Below are positions 1 through 7,994 of a stretch of DNA of 64,000 bases, piece after piece. Every line of letters starts with the position of its first letter. Positions within the stretch are counted from its first letter, which is position 1. The notes under the pieces were generated by a model. That model was not told the origin of the DNA. It did not search any database and worked only from the letters and a program-made list of their open reading frames with translations. The stretch is from Gemmatimonadota bacterium (lineage in GTDB: Bacteria > Gemmatimonadota > Gemmatimonadetes > Longimicrobiales > Gaopeijiaceae): NCBI GenBank assembly GCA_007121455.1, contig SKKN01000003.1, positions 203,789-267,788 on the forward strand, read 5' to 3'. The position numbers and the translations under genes are program-made.

Positions 1-62
1 CTGCCCGGCAACCCTCGCGCAGGCGAAACAAAAGTGCGAAAGCAAGTAAGGAGACACTCGTA

Positions 63-647
63 ATGGCTCGGACCCCCTCGACGATGGTGCCCCTCGGTAC
101 GGACGCTGCCGCGTTCACCCTCCCGGAGCCCGCCACCGGAAATCTCGTCTCGCTCGACGACTTTCGGAACCGGCCTGGGCTCCTCGTGATCTTCCTCTGC
201 AACCACTGCCCATTCGTGAAGCACCTTCGCGACGGGCTGGCGGACTTCGCACGTGAGTATCAGGAGCGGGGGATGGGCATCGTGGGCATCGCCCCGAACG
301 ACGCGGAGCAGTATCCGGAGGATGGCCCGGACGCGATTGCGCGCGAAGTGAAAGAGGCGGGCTACGTCTTTCCCTACCTCTTCGACGAGACGCAGGAGGT
401 GGCGGCTGCCTACGGTGCGGCGTGCACGCCCGACTTCTTCCTCTTCGACTGGGACCTCCGCCTGGTATACAGGGGTCAATTCGACGACAGCCGACCCGGA
501 AACGATGTGCCCGTCACCGGTACGGACCTCAGGGCGGCGGCCGACGCGGTGCTCGCCGGGAGGAAGCCCGAAGGCGAGCAGATTCCGGCGGTCGGGTGCA
601 ACATCAAATGGAAGCAGGGGAACGAGCCGGAGTACCACGGCGTATAA
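63..647 (+). CDS. Thioredoxin-like/AhpC-TSA family protein
   Basis: 194-residue thioredoxin-fold protein, probably a cytoplasmic thiol-disulfide or peroxide-linked redox protein. There is no signal peptide. The N-terminal part has the AhpC/TSA-like start (LPEPATGNLVSLDDF), then the redox site CNHCPFV at about residue 46. This CxHC-PFV form is characteristic of a subfamily annotated simply as thioredoxin family protein; its substrate is not known. The cis-Pro strand is in the TPDFFLFD segment. The start is supported by an AAGGAG sequence 9-10 bases upstream. It stands alone: the next gene is on the opposite strand. A third conserved Cys lies in the C-terminal VGCNIKWK segment. The fold assignment is firm, the function is general. 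Confidence 0.9.
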   Translation: MARTPSTMVPLGTDAAAFTLPEPATGNLVSLDDFRNRPGLLVIFLCNHCPFVKHLRDGLADFAREYQERGMGIVGIAPNDAEQYPEDGPDAIAREVKEAGYVFPYLFDETQEVAAAYGAACTPDFFLFDWDLRLVYRGQFDDSRPGNDVPVTGTDLRAAADAVLAGRKPEGEQIPAVGCNIKWKQGNEPEYHGV

Positions 648-723
648 TTCATAGCCCGGTTCACGTGGCTGGCTCTTCGAGAGCGAGGCGATATCGCTCG
701 GTTCCCCCTCCGATCGGATCGCT

Positions 724-744
724 GCCCGTGGGTCGGGCATTTTT
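724..744 (+). terminator. Weak rho-independent terminator after the thioredoxin-like gene
   Basis: GCCCG (724-728) can pair with CGGGC (734-738) and is followed directly by ATTTTT. The stem is only 5 bp, so this is a weak call, but it lies 80 bp after the stop of the upstream gene in the right orientation. Confidence 0.4.
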
Positions 745-783
745 CGTGCGGTTCGGACGCGCCCTCGCGCAATCTCCCAACGA

Positions 784-820
784 AAAACCGCCCTCGAACC
801 CGAAGGCCCGAGGACGGCTT
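784..820 (-). terminator. Hairpin with U-tract on the minus strand
   Basis: CCGCCCTCG (788-796) pairs with CGAGGACGG (809-817) with one mismatch; the A-run at 783-787 becomes a U-run on the minus strand. It would end leftward transcripts such as that of the M50-like gene. Confidence 0.5.
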
Positions 821-892
821 TCCCGTCACTGAAAGCTGTTCCAGCCCGGCGCGATGGCCGCTACGGCATGGACAGCTGATGCACGATCCGGC

Positions 893-973
893 TCAGAGGC
901 CGAAACGGCGATCGCTTGCCCGATCCGGGCTGGAACTGCTACTGGGGCTAGACAAGGGATCACCTCCTTTTTT
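893..973 (-). promoter_or_regulatory. Full-length Shine-Dalgarno sequence with a 20-codon reading frame
   Basis: On the minus strand, bases 973-957 read AAAAAAGGAGGTGATCC, a complement to the whole 16S rRNA tail and far longer than other ribosome sites in the window. Seven bases after GGAGG a TTG opens a 20-codon, serine-rich frame (955-893, stop TGA). The rest of the 520 bp between the flanking genes (648-1167) shows only the two hairpins above. Whether the peptide is made is unknown; it could be a leader peptide or a chance match. Confidence 0.3.
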
Positions 974-1167
974 CGGGTCGACATCGGGCAAAACGCCGGC
1001 GGGCTCATCGACCCGCGGTCCGATCGGGGGGCATCTCTCTGGATCCCTCCCGGCGGCCCAGCCTCCATCTGGGAGACGCCGAGAAGTTAAAGCTTCGCCC
1101 GGACGTCGGGCAAGGCCGTGGGCGATTTTTCCCGATCAGCTCGGGGAGCCCGCACGAGAGCGGGGCG

Positions 1168-1839
1168 TCATGCGTTCCGGTAGGCACGCATGAAGAGGAG
1201 GGAGCTGACGACGAGGGCCACCGAAATCCAGAGGACGCCCCAGGCGAGCGTGGGTATGCCCGTGATCTCCGCCAACATGAACGCGTCGGAGCGGAGATGG
1301 GGTCGGTCCAGGATATCCCCCTTGATGTCCAGAATCGCGTAGAGGCATGACGTGAGTCCGAGCACGGTGAGGAGCACCTGGTTCTTCGCAGCGGAGAGGC
1401 GCCGCCCCGCAAGGACGAGGACGGCTCCGAACGCAACCCCGAACACGATCCCGAAGCCGCCGCGGACGAAGAGGAGGGTCAGGATCATCGTCCCGATCCC
1501 GATCCCGCTCGTGATCCGATCCGCCTTCCGCCCGGCCTTCCGCGCGCCCTCCAGGATGAGGCCACCCCACATCAAGCTTCCCAGGTAGCCTGCGGAGAGC
1601 GTGATGAAGGCGTTCCCTCCGGGGCAGTAGCACGCGCCCCCGAGGCGCGGGCTGAGGGTGATCGCCTGGATCGACCCCCCGGTTGCAACGGCGGCGATTC
1701 CATGACTGATCTCGTGCAGGAAGACGACGAAGACCTTGAGCGGGTAGACGACGGGCGTGTGCCAGAGGAACCAGAGTGTAATGAAGTACGCGGCGAATCC
1801 GAGGAGAAACACAAGCCGCCGACGCGTTCTGGGGCTCAT
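1168..1839 (-). CDS. M50B-like integral membrane metallopeptidase
   Basis: 223-residue membrane protein of the peptidase M50 family. It has a hydrophobic N-terminal segment (about 8-27), then a second helix carrying the zinc motif HEISH (HExxH) at about residue 42, and further helices around 100-160 and 185-215. A later LDIKGDIL segment may supply the third metal ligand. M50 enzymes cut substrates inside or near the membrane (site-2 protease group); this short single-domain form lacks the PDZ domain of RseP and no substrate can be named. The ATG overlaps the stop of the upstream PpiC-like lipoprotein gene by 4 bp, so the two are probably co-translated and may act together in envelope quality control. 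Confidence 0.85.
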   Translation of the reverse strand: MSPRTRRRLVFLLGFAAYFITLWFLWHTPVVYPLKVFVVFLHEISHGIAAVATGGSIQAITLSPRLGGACYCPGGNAFITLSAGYLGSLMWGGLILEGARKAGRKADRITSGIGIGTMILTLLFVRGGFGIVFGVAFGAVLVLAGRRLSAAKNQVLLTVLGLTSCLYAILDIKGDILDRPHLRSDAFMLAEITGIPTLAWGVLWISVALVVSSLLFMRAYRNA

Positions 1840-2987
1840 TCGACCGGTGGGCCGAGCACTGGAGCGGCGAGGCCCTCGACCTCATAGAACTGGAGGAGAA
1901 GTGAACGGTGCTCGAGGAGGTCCTCCCGGGCGATGCGGAGGTTCTGGCCCGTGCCGGACATGATCTCCTGCGCCCGCTGTTTCACCTCGGTGGAGCGGAC
2001 GCCCTCTGCCAGGCCCGTGCCGTGGCTCCAGCGTGCCACCATCAGGTCCCACTCCCGGGCGATCTCCTCCACCGTTCCGGGCGCGAGCTCGATGCCCCGG
2101 TCCCGCGCTTCCTGCACGAGCCGGTCTTCGAGCGTCGCTTTCGGGATCGACTCCTCCCGACGCTCTTCGTCTCCCTCCACGTCGGCTGCGACTTCCGCTC
2201 GGGCTCTCGCTACATGCTCCTCCCACGCGCTCCCGTTCGGCAGGAGACGAACGACCCTGGCGGCCACATCGTGCCGCGCCTCCTCGAACGGAACGGTCCT
2301 TCGTTCCTCGAGCCGGAGGATGTGGAAGCCATACTGCGTCTCCACGACCTCGCTGACCTCCCCTTCCTGGAGGCGGTTCGCCGACTCCCAGAATTCCGGC
2401 ACCCAGGTGCCCTGTCGTCCGGGTGTGAGAAGACCGTCACGTTCGGTAGCTCCGGGCTCCTCGGAGAGCTCGGCGGCGAGCCGCGGGAAGGACTCCCCCT
2501 CCCGGGCTCGGGCCAGGGCCTCCTCCGCACCGGCCCGTGCCTGCCGGCGAGCTGCCTCCGGAAGGCCGCGTTCCGCGAGAAAGAGGATGTGTCGCACGAC
2601 GAGCTCGTGCTCGGGGGTCTGTCGGTACTGCGCCTCGAGCACCGCGTCGTCCACGTCCGCAGCTTCCAGCCGGACCTCGTGTTCGAGGCGCTCCACCAAC
2701 CGTTCCCGGGTGCGGCGCTCCCGGTATGCACTTCCGAGGGCGTCCGTCTCATCCCGAGCGACCGCCAGGGTGAAGGTCGTGAGCGCCGCGAGGTCGGCCC
2801 GCCGCTCCCCGGAGAGGCCGAGGAGCTCGTCCTCCTGAAAGCGCACGTCACCTACGACGAGCGCAGCCTCGCCCTCGCCGCAGCCGGCCAGGACGGCCAA
2901 GAACAGGCAAGCCGCGGTGAGCCGGAGGGCCCTTCGACCGCTCGGCATCCGCGCAGAATCGGGGAGTGGGCTCAGGTGATCGGCCAT
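1836..2987 (-). CDS. PpiC/SurA-type peptidyl-prolyl isomerase lipoprotein
   Basis: Predicted envelope lipoprotein of 383 residues with a parvulin-type prolyl isomerase domain. A hydrophobic stretch ends in the lipobox LAGC (Cys36). A SurA-like N-terminal helical region follows, then a rotamase domain marked by VVRHILFLAE, a GLLTPGRQGTWVPEF segment and YGFHILRLEE. A helical C-terminal tail of about 120 residues follows. Parvulins of this kind assist folding of exported and outer-membrane proteins. The ATG at 2987 was chosen because AGGA lies 5-6 bases upstream; a start at 2948 would give a more classical short signal peptide. It is divergent from the L,D-transpeptidase gene (150 bp between starts) and overlaps the M50-like gene by 4 bp. 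Confidence 0.85.
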   Translation of the reverse strand: MADHLSPLPDSARMPSGRRALRLTAACLFLAVLAGCGEGEAALVVGDVRFQEDELLGLSGERRADLAALTTFTLAVARDETDALGSAYRERRTRERLVERLEHEVRLEAADVDDAVLEAQYRQTPEHELVVRHILFLAERGLPEAARRQARAGAEEALARAREGESFPRLAAELSEEPGATERDGLLTPGRQGTWVPEFWESANRLQEGEVSEVVETQYGFHILRLEERRTVPFEEARHDVAARVVRLLPNGSAWEEHVARARAEVAADVEGDEERREESIPKATLEDRLVQEARDRGIELAPGTVEEIAREWDLMVARWSHGTGLAEGVRSTEVKQRAQEIMSGTGQNLRIAREDLLEHRSLLLQFYEVEGLAAPVLGPPVE

Positions 2988-3137
2988 GTTCCTAGCGTGT
3001 GGGTGCTTGCGGAGAGCGTCCAACTCCCCATCTTTCGCAGGAAACCTCTCCTCTGCTGCCCGCTCGATCAAGCCGTTGCGGTGGGTTGGTTCGAGAACCT
3101 CCCATGTGCACCGAGCGTTCCACATCCTGGAGCATAC

Positions 3138-4958
3138 ATGCCGAGTCTTCCCCCTTCGGTCCCCACCACGTGGCGGGGACCGTCTCCGTTGCTCGTGGGC
3201 CCTTCTTCGTTCCTCGGGGTTCTCGCCTGCGTGCTGGTGATCGGCGCCTCCACCGCGCAGGCACAGTCTTTCGAAAGGGGAGGTGCCGGAACGATCGGCC
3301 CCGACGCAACGATGCTCCTTCCGTTCGGCCTCTGGCCACCCGCACCGGTCCGGACCGATCCGGACACCCTCCCGATGTCGGAGCGGGTGAGGAGCCGGAT
3401 CGAGGTCGCTGGCGCGACGGGCCGGATGACCGCCTCATCCGCTCGGATCCACTCGACCGAGGTGCTCCCCGCCTTCTACGAGCGGCGAGCGTTCGCGCCG
3501 GCCTGGTTCAACGGTGCGGCGCTGACTGAGGAAGCGGTCCAGCTCATCGAGGCCCTTCGCCGGAGCGAGGAGGAGGAGGGGCTGCCCGGCTACCACCAGG
3601 AGGAGATCGAATCCCTTCTCGGGCGACTGGAAGACGGGGCTGCCGATGACGCCGCTCTCCGAGTCGACCTGGAGCTCCTCCTCACGAACGCCTTCCTCGT
3701 GCTCGGCTCGCATCTGCATCTCGGGCGCGTGAACCCCGAGACGCGCCAAGCGGAGTGGCAGGCAAGCCGCGGAGAATTGGATCTGGCGGAGAGTCTGGAA
3801 GAAGCCCTTTCGGAGGATGGGGTGGAACCCGCTCTCGAGCGCCTTCGCCCGCCCCACTCCGGCTATGGTGCGCTCAAGGGGGCGCTCGCCGAGCTCCACC
3901 AGATCGCCGATCGGGGCGGCTGGGGCACCGTGCCGCAGGGGGGGCGCCTCGAACAAGGGAGTGAGGGGGAGCGGGTCGCGGCGCTCCGGGCGCGCCTCCG
4001 GGTCGAGCCCGATCCCTCTGAAGCGGCGTCCGCAGCGTCCGCCGGCGAGGCCGAGGTCTTCGATGAAGCGCTCGATGCGGTGGTCCGGCGCTTCCAGGAG
4101 CGACACGGGCTCGATGCGGACGGGATCGTCGGCCCCCGGACGCTCCAGGCGTTGAACGTGTCGGTGGAGGAGCGGGTCCGGCAGGTGCAGGTGAATCTGG
4201 AGCGCTGGCGCTGGCTGCCCGACGATCTGGGACGGAACCACATCCTGGTCAACATCGCCGACTTTTCGGTGGACGTGGTGGAGGAGGGCGAGCGGGTCCG
4301 CCGGATGCGGGCCGTCGTCGGCCGTGCGTACCGCCAGACCCCGGCCTTCTCCGACAGCATGACGTACCTCGTCCTGGCTCCGTACTGGCACGTCCCTCCC
4401 GGAATCGCCGTGAACGATCAGCTCCCCCGGATCCGGAATGATCCGAGCGGCTATCTCCCGTCACAGAACATGGTGCTCCTCGAGCAGGGTACGAACCGAG
4501 TCGTGGATCCGGCCTCCGTGGATTGGAACGGGATCACTGCGGCCGAGTTCAACCGCCGCTACCGGATCCGGCAGGAACCGGGCTCCACGAATGCGTTGGG
4601 GCGGGTGAAGTTCATGTTCCCGAATCGTCACAACGTCTATCTGCACGATTCACCTGCGCGGGAGCTCTTCGATCATACGGTCCGGGACTTCAGTTCCGGT
4701 TGCGTTCGCGTCGAGGGCGCGCTCGAGCTCACGGAGTACCTCCTCCGGGACGATCCTCGATGGGATCGAGCGGGCATCGAACGGGCCGCAACGGGGAGCG
4801 CGGAGCGTACCGTGTGGCTTCGTGAGCCTGTACCGATCCATCTGCAATACTGGACGGCCTGGGTGGACGAGGATGGGGCCCTGCAGATCCGAAATGACAT
4901 CTACAATCGGGACGGGCGGGTCCTCAGGGCCCTGACGGCCGCCACTCCCGAACGCTGA
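3138..4958 (+). CDS. L,D-transpeptidase of the YcbB/LdtD type
   Basis: 606-residue exported enzyme that would form 3-3 (mDAP-mDAP) crosslinks or attach proteins to peptidoglycan. It has a signal peptide (about 1-42, ending AQAQS), a helical scaffold region, a PG_binding_1 domain (about 305-340, with DGIVGPRTLQALN) and a YkuD catalytic domain (about 365-550). The active-site region reads HDSPARELF then FSSGCVRV, with the nucleophile near Cys522; SSGC in place of SHGC is usual in the YcbB branch. The open frame extends far upstream but that part is antisense to the PpiC gene; the ATG at 3138 has GGAG 5 bases before it. It is followed after 21 bp by an M15 peptidase gene, so this is a cell-wall remodelling operon. 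Confidence 0.9.
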   Translation: MPSLPPSVPTTWRGPSPLLVGPSSFLGVLACVLVIGASTAQAQSFERGGAGTIGPDATMLLPFGLWPPAPVRTDPDTLPMSERVRSRIEVAGATGRMTASSARIHSTEVLPAFYERRAFAPAWFNGAALTEEAVQLIEALRRSEEEEGLPGYHQEEIESLLGRLEDGAADDAALRVDLELLLTNAFLVLGSHLHLGRVNPETRQAEWQASRGELDLAESLEEALSEDGVEPALERLRPPHSGYGALKGALAELHQIADRGGWGTVPQGGRLEQGSEGERVAALRARLRVEPDPSEAASAASAGEAEVFDEALDAVVRRFQERHGLDADGIVGPRTLQALNVSVEERVRQVQVNLERWRWLPDDLGRNHILVNIADFSVDVVEEGERVRRMRAVVGRAYRQTPAFSDSMTYLVLAPYWHVPPGIAVNDQLPRIRNDPSGYLPSQNMVLLEQGTNRVVDPASVDWNGITAAEFNRRYRIRQEPGSTNALGRVKFMFPNRHNVYLHDSPARELFDHTVRDFSSGCVRVEGALELTEYLLRDDPRWDRAGIERAATGSAERTVWLREPVPIHLQYWTAWVDEDGALQIRNDIYNRDGRVLRALTAATPER

Positions 4959-4979
4959 GCTGCGGCTCCAGAGGACCCA

Positions 4980-6116
4980 ATGCGACGACGAAGCAAGCCC
5001 CGAGGCGACTTCGGGCCTACTCGGATGAAGGAGTACATCCCCGGGTGGCTCGGAGTACTCTCCGTGTTCCTGCTCCTTCCGGCCGTCGGGCTCGCGGGCA
5101 CGAGGGGGGGAGAGGATGCGGACGCCGCTCGCGCCGATGCTCCCGGTCCCGGGTCGGAGGGTGAAGCTACCTGGATCGAGGAGGAACTGGCCCCGGTGGA
5201 GCCCGCGAGGTCCGGATATCATGGCTCCTCGGCCAGCTTCGAGTCCGGTCGCGCAGGATTCCAGCTCGAGGTAGGAGAGGTGGTGATCCCGTACCGGGTG
5301 ATGGCGGTGACGGCGCTCCCCGGAGAAACCCTGGAACTCCGCATCGGTGGCTCCGGAAGAGCCGAACACGGCGGGTCCGGTGACTTCGTGGTCCGAGATG
5401 CCGACGGGCCGTTGGGGGGCGCCGAAGGGCGCTGGAGTTGGTCGGCGCCTGAGGAACCCGGAGTCCATCCCCTTCGAATCAGCTCGGTCTCCCATGCGGA
5501 CTCGATCCACCTCAACGTTCTCGTTCTCCACCCCAGGAGCGAAATCAGGGGAGGCTCGCTGAACGGGTATCGGATCGGAGAGTATCGAAACGGAGGGGCG
5601 GCTTCGGTGGAGCCTCCGCCCGGCTTCCTCGAGGTCGGGATCCGGGAGCGAGACATCCTCGTCTCTCCGCATTTCACGCTCGAGCAGTTCCTCTGCAAGC
5701 AGCCGGGATCCCCCGCCTACCTTGCCGTGACGGAGGCGCTCGTCCTGAAGCTCGAGGCGATCCTCGAAGCGGTGAACGAAGCCGGGATCGACGCACCCAC
5801 CCTCCACGTCATGTCCGGGTTTCGCACCCCGCACTACAATCGCGCGATCGGAAACCAGACGGATCTGAGCCGGCACCTCTGGGGGGACGCGGCCGACATC
5901 TTCATCGATACGACCGGAGACGGCATGATGGACGACCTGAACGGGGACGGGCGTGTGGATGACCGGGACGCGGAGATCCTGTACCGGATCGTGGAGTCGG
6001 TCGAAGGGGCGGGCGAGCCGCACGTCCATGATGGCGGCCTCGCTCTCTACCGGACCAACGCTGTCCGGGGCCCGTTCGTGCATGTGGACGCCCGGGGGCA
6101 TCCAGCCCGCTGGTAA
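4980..6116 (+). CDS. Peptidase M15A-like (D-Ala-D-Ala carboxypeptidase fold) exported protein
   Basis: 378-residue exported protein with a YcbK/DUF882-like M15 zinc peptidase domain at its C terminus. An N-terminal hydrophobic segment (about 24-40) is followed by an Ig-like beta domain of unknown function (about 65-205). The catalytic part begins at SPHFTLEQFLCKQ; SGFRTPHYNRA (about 279) and SRHLWGDAADIF supply the first His and Asp ligands, and FVHVDARGH near the end supplies the last His. An acidic loop with two DxDG-type motifs (DTTGDGMMDDLNGDGRVDD, about 311-329) sits between the ligands and looks like a dockerin or EF-hand calcium site. GAGG 5 bases before the ATG supports the start. It lies downstream of the L,D-transpeptidase gene in one operon. 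Confidence 0.85.
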   Translation: MRRRSKPRGDFGPTRMKEYIPGWLGVLSVFLLLPAVGLAGTRGGEDADAARADAPGPGSEGEATWIEEELAPVEPARSGYHGSSASFESGRAGFQLEVGEVVIPYRVMAVTALPGETLELRIGGSGRAEHGGSGDFVVRDADGPLGGAEGRWSWSAPEEPGVHPLRISSVSHADSIHLNVLVLHPRSEIRGGSLNGYRIGEYRNGGAASVEPPPGFLEVGIRERDILVSPHFTLEQFLCKQPGSPAYLAVTEALVLKLEAILEAVNEAGIDAPTLHVMSGFRTPHYNRAIGNQTDLSRHLWGDAADIFIDTTGDGMMDDLNGDGRVDDRDAEILYRIVESVEGAGEPHVHDGGLALYRTNAVRGPFVHVDARGHPARW

Positions 6117-6132
6117 AAAATCTCCACGCATG

Positions 6133-6176
6133 AAAAAAGGGGCCCGGTGGCGTTCATTCCACCGGGCCCCTTTCTT
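6133..6176. terminator. Strong bidirectional rho-independent terminator
   Basis: A perfect 12-bp stem (6139-6150 with 6159-6170) with an 8-base loop, flanked by A6 on the left and TTTCTT on the right. It ends the rightward peptidoglycan operon 17 bp after its stop codon and, on the other strand, a short leftward gene whose stop is at 6188. Confidence 0.9.
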
Positions 6177-6187
6177 ACCCCTCCCGG

Positions 6188-6361
6188 CTACGACCGATCG
6201 TCGGAGCCCTTCCCCTTCTGGTCCGGCCTGCGGTTATGAGTCGCCGGCACCACCACCGAGACCCGGGTCTTCCGCCCTCTCGGGCTCGTGAACCGGTACT
6301 CCGGCATCATTGGAGTGATCGTGCGCGAGAACCGCGAGTTCCTGGCCATGAGCAGTCCCAT
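6188..6361 (-). CDS. Small basic protein, 57 residues, unknown function
   Basis: Short gene not resembling any family I know. The minus strand reads MGLLMARNSRF at the start and ends PDQKGKGSDDRS before TAG. It is rich in Arg and Lys and has no membrane segment. Support comes from gene signals: GGAG lies 7 bases before the ATG (6369-6372), and the stop is followed after 11 bases by a perfect terminator that works on this strand. A second possible start (ATG at 6349) would give MARNSRFSRT. The base composition by codon position is plausible for this genome. The rest of the gap up to 6674 shows no gene; it must hold promoters for this gene and for the operon starting at 6675. Confidence 0.55.
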   Translation of the reverse strand: MGLLMARNSRFSRTITPMMPEYRFTSPRGRKTRVSVVVPATHNRRPDQKGKGSDDRS

Positions 6362-6674
6362 GGTATGTCTCCGTCTATGTCGAATGTGTATGTGGATCGC
6401 TGTCGCCGCTTGCCCATCCTGCCGCTCGGTGTCCTACGGGTCAGGCTGCTGCCCTCTCCTCGTCCTGCCTCGCGACATGCATCCGTACGGAGGGCCGCCT
6501 CGAGAGGTTTCACGTTCGCATGAATCTCCGGACGCTCGACCCCATCCGCGGCGCGGCGCCAAAAGATAGTCAGAAGCGGGGAAAGGTGAAGCCCCTGAAT
6601 GGCATAGGATTTACCCCCATGACAGCATCGCAGGATTTCCGGAATCCAACATTTTGCCAGGGAGGGCTGAGCCC

Positions 6675-7205
6675 ATGGCTGATCGAAAGACGACGGAGAT
6701 AGGGACCCGGCGGCGCTCACGACCGAACGACCCCAGGGCGAAGTCGCCCGCGGGAGAGACCCTCCAGGAGACGAAGGAGGAGGTGCGGGAAGGGTTGGAG
6801 GAAGTGAAGAGCGAGGCCGGCGAGAAGGGCCGCGAAATTCGGCGGACAGCAGAGGAGCGAGCCGATCGTTGGACGGAACGAGCCGGTCATCAGGCCTCTT
6901 CGGTCGCTCGTGCGCTCCGCGTGGCCGCGAGAGACCTCGAGGAGGGCGGCGATGAGCGGCTCGCGCACTGGGGCGATGGTGCCGCCGATGAAGTCGAGAA
7001 AATGGCGGGGTACCTCGAAGCTGAGGATCCCCGGTCGATGTTCTCCGACCTCGAAAGGTTGGCCCGCCGGAACCCCGCCGCCTTTCTCGGCGGGACGTTT
7101 GCGACCGGTCTGCTCCTGGGACGCTTCCTCCGGGCCTCCGAGCCCGACGGTGAAGCCCGGCTTCCGCAGGATGGACCTGTACGTGACAGACAGGGGAGGG
7201 ACTGA
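6675..7205 (+). CDS. Alanine/glutamate-rich YqjD/DUF883-like membrane-associated protein
   Basis: 176 residues: a charged, probably helical and coiled-coil N-terminal half (ETKEEVREGLEEVKSEAGEK), an amphipathic middle part, and one glycine-rich hydrophobic segment near the C terminus (AAFLGGTFATGLLLGRFL, about 141-158). This layout recalls DUF883/YqjD-type proteins, which anchor in the inner membrane by a C-terminal helix, but similarity is of style only. GGAGGG 8 bases before the ATG decides the start. It is first in a four-gene operon: its TGA overlaps the next ATG by one base. The neighbours are a holin-like protein and a DUF3618 protein, a set that recurs in many bacteria and is thought to act at the cell envelope. 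Confidence 0.75.
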   Translation: MADRKTTEIGTRRRSRPNDPRAKSPAGETLQETKEEVREGLEEVKSEAGEKGREIRRTAEERADRWTERAGHQASSVARALRVAARDLEEGGDERLAHWGDGAADEVEKMAGYLEAEDPRSMFSDLERLARRNPAAFLGGTFATGLLLGRFLRASEPDGEARLPQDGPVRDRQGRD

Positions 7206-7750
7206 TGAGTGCGAAGAAGAGAGAACCGAACCCTCGTGAAGGGACCCCTGGCGATGAGACGCATGCCGGGGGTGAATCAGCTCCCGGTCAGCGCCCGGGC
7301 GTCGCCGGACGGGACGGCGACGATCGATCGATGGCCCAATTGATTCGAGACCTCGCGGACGAAGGATCCGAGCTCCTTCGGCAGGAACTCGCGCTCGCGA
7401 AGGCGGAGATGCAGGAGAAGGTGGACACCTTCCAGTCCGCGACGATCACGATGGCGACCGGAGGCGCGCTGATCTTCGCCGCGCTCCTGGCCTTCCTCTG
7501 GGCGCTGAACACCGGGCTCACCGCGCTCTTCGCCCAGTGGATGAGCATCGACGTAGCCATCTGGTTGGCTCCGGTGGTGATGGCCGTCGTCCTCGCGGCG
7601 ATCGGGTTCAGCATGGTGAAGGCCGGTCAGTCCATGATGGAGGACGAAGATCTCACACCGGAAAGGACCAGGGAGTCGCTCAAACGGGACCGACGTTGGG
7701 CTCGAACGCGGGCGAGGACACTGAAAGAGGAGGTTCGACATGACGGATAG
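7205..7750 (+). CDS. Phage holin-like superfamily (Holin_3_6) membrane protein
   Basis: 181 residues. The core (about 40-140) matches the Phage_holin_3_6 family: an amphipathic helix SMAQLIRDLADEGSELLRQE with QELALAKAEM, then two transmembrane helices (about 78-102 and 115-138) with a short loop. The C-terminal tail is basic. Despite the family name these chromosomal proteins are not linked to phage lysis; they are common in stress-related envelope operons. The gene starts inside the stop of the previous gene and ends 11 bases inside the next one, so expression is translationally coupled. Confidence 0.85.
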   Translation: MSAKKREPNPREGTPGDETHAGGESAPGQRPGVAGRDGDDRSMAQLIRDLADEGSELLRQELALAKAEMQEKVDTFQSATITMATGGALIFAALLAFLWALNTGLTALFAQWMSIDVAIWLAPVVMAVVLAAIGFSMVKAGQSMMEDEDLTPERTRESLKRDRRWARTRARTLKEEVRHDG

Positions 7751-7994
7751 AGCAAAGGACCGGCGCAGCCCGGATGAGATCCAGAAAGACATCGATCGCA
7801 CCCGCTCCGATATGGATCATACCGTGGACGAACTCCAGGGAAGGCTTTCCCTTGGCCGGCTCGTGGATGAGATCTGGGGCCGGGTCCGCGAGAGCGGGGG
7901 AGTGGGCGGCCGCGGCGTCGGCGACCTTACGGACCCGATGCCGTCGACCACGGAGACCCGGAGTGGGAGCATGCCGGAACCGGGACGAAAATGA
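7740..7994 (+). CDS. DUF3618 domain protein
   Basis: 84 residues. The N-terminal half fits DUF3618: SPDEIQKDIDRTRSDMDHTV followed by DELQGRLS, an amphipathic helix typical of this family and normally found beside holin-like and YqjD-like genes, as here. No membrane helix is visible. It overlaps the preceding gene by 11 bp and the next by 4 bp (ATGA). The function of DUF3618 is not established. Confidence 0.8.
   Translation: MTDRAKDRRSPDEIQKDIDRTRSDMDHTVDELQGRLSLGRLVDEIWGRVRESGGVGGRGVGDLTDPMPSTTETRSGSMPEPGRK

Noticed and set aside
957..973. 3' end of a 16S rRNA gene
   Set aside because: Only about 14 bases match the rRNA tail; the conserved preceding helix sequence is absent.
826..1068. 80-codon minus-strand frame in the first gap
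   Set aside because: It has no ribosome site at its start, no recognisable features and the composition of non-coding sequence.
1908..3137. Long plus-strand open frame in phase with the L,D-transpeptidase
   Set aside because: It lies antisense to the PpiC-like lipoprotein gene, has no family similarity, and the true signal peptide and ribosome site are at 3138.
6307..6720. 137-codon minus-strand frame
   Set aside because: It overlaps the better supported 57-codon gene in another frame and lacks a ribosome site and domain similarity.
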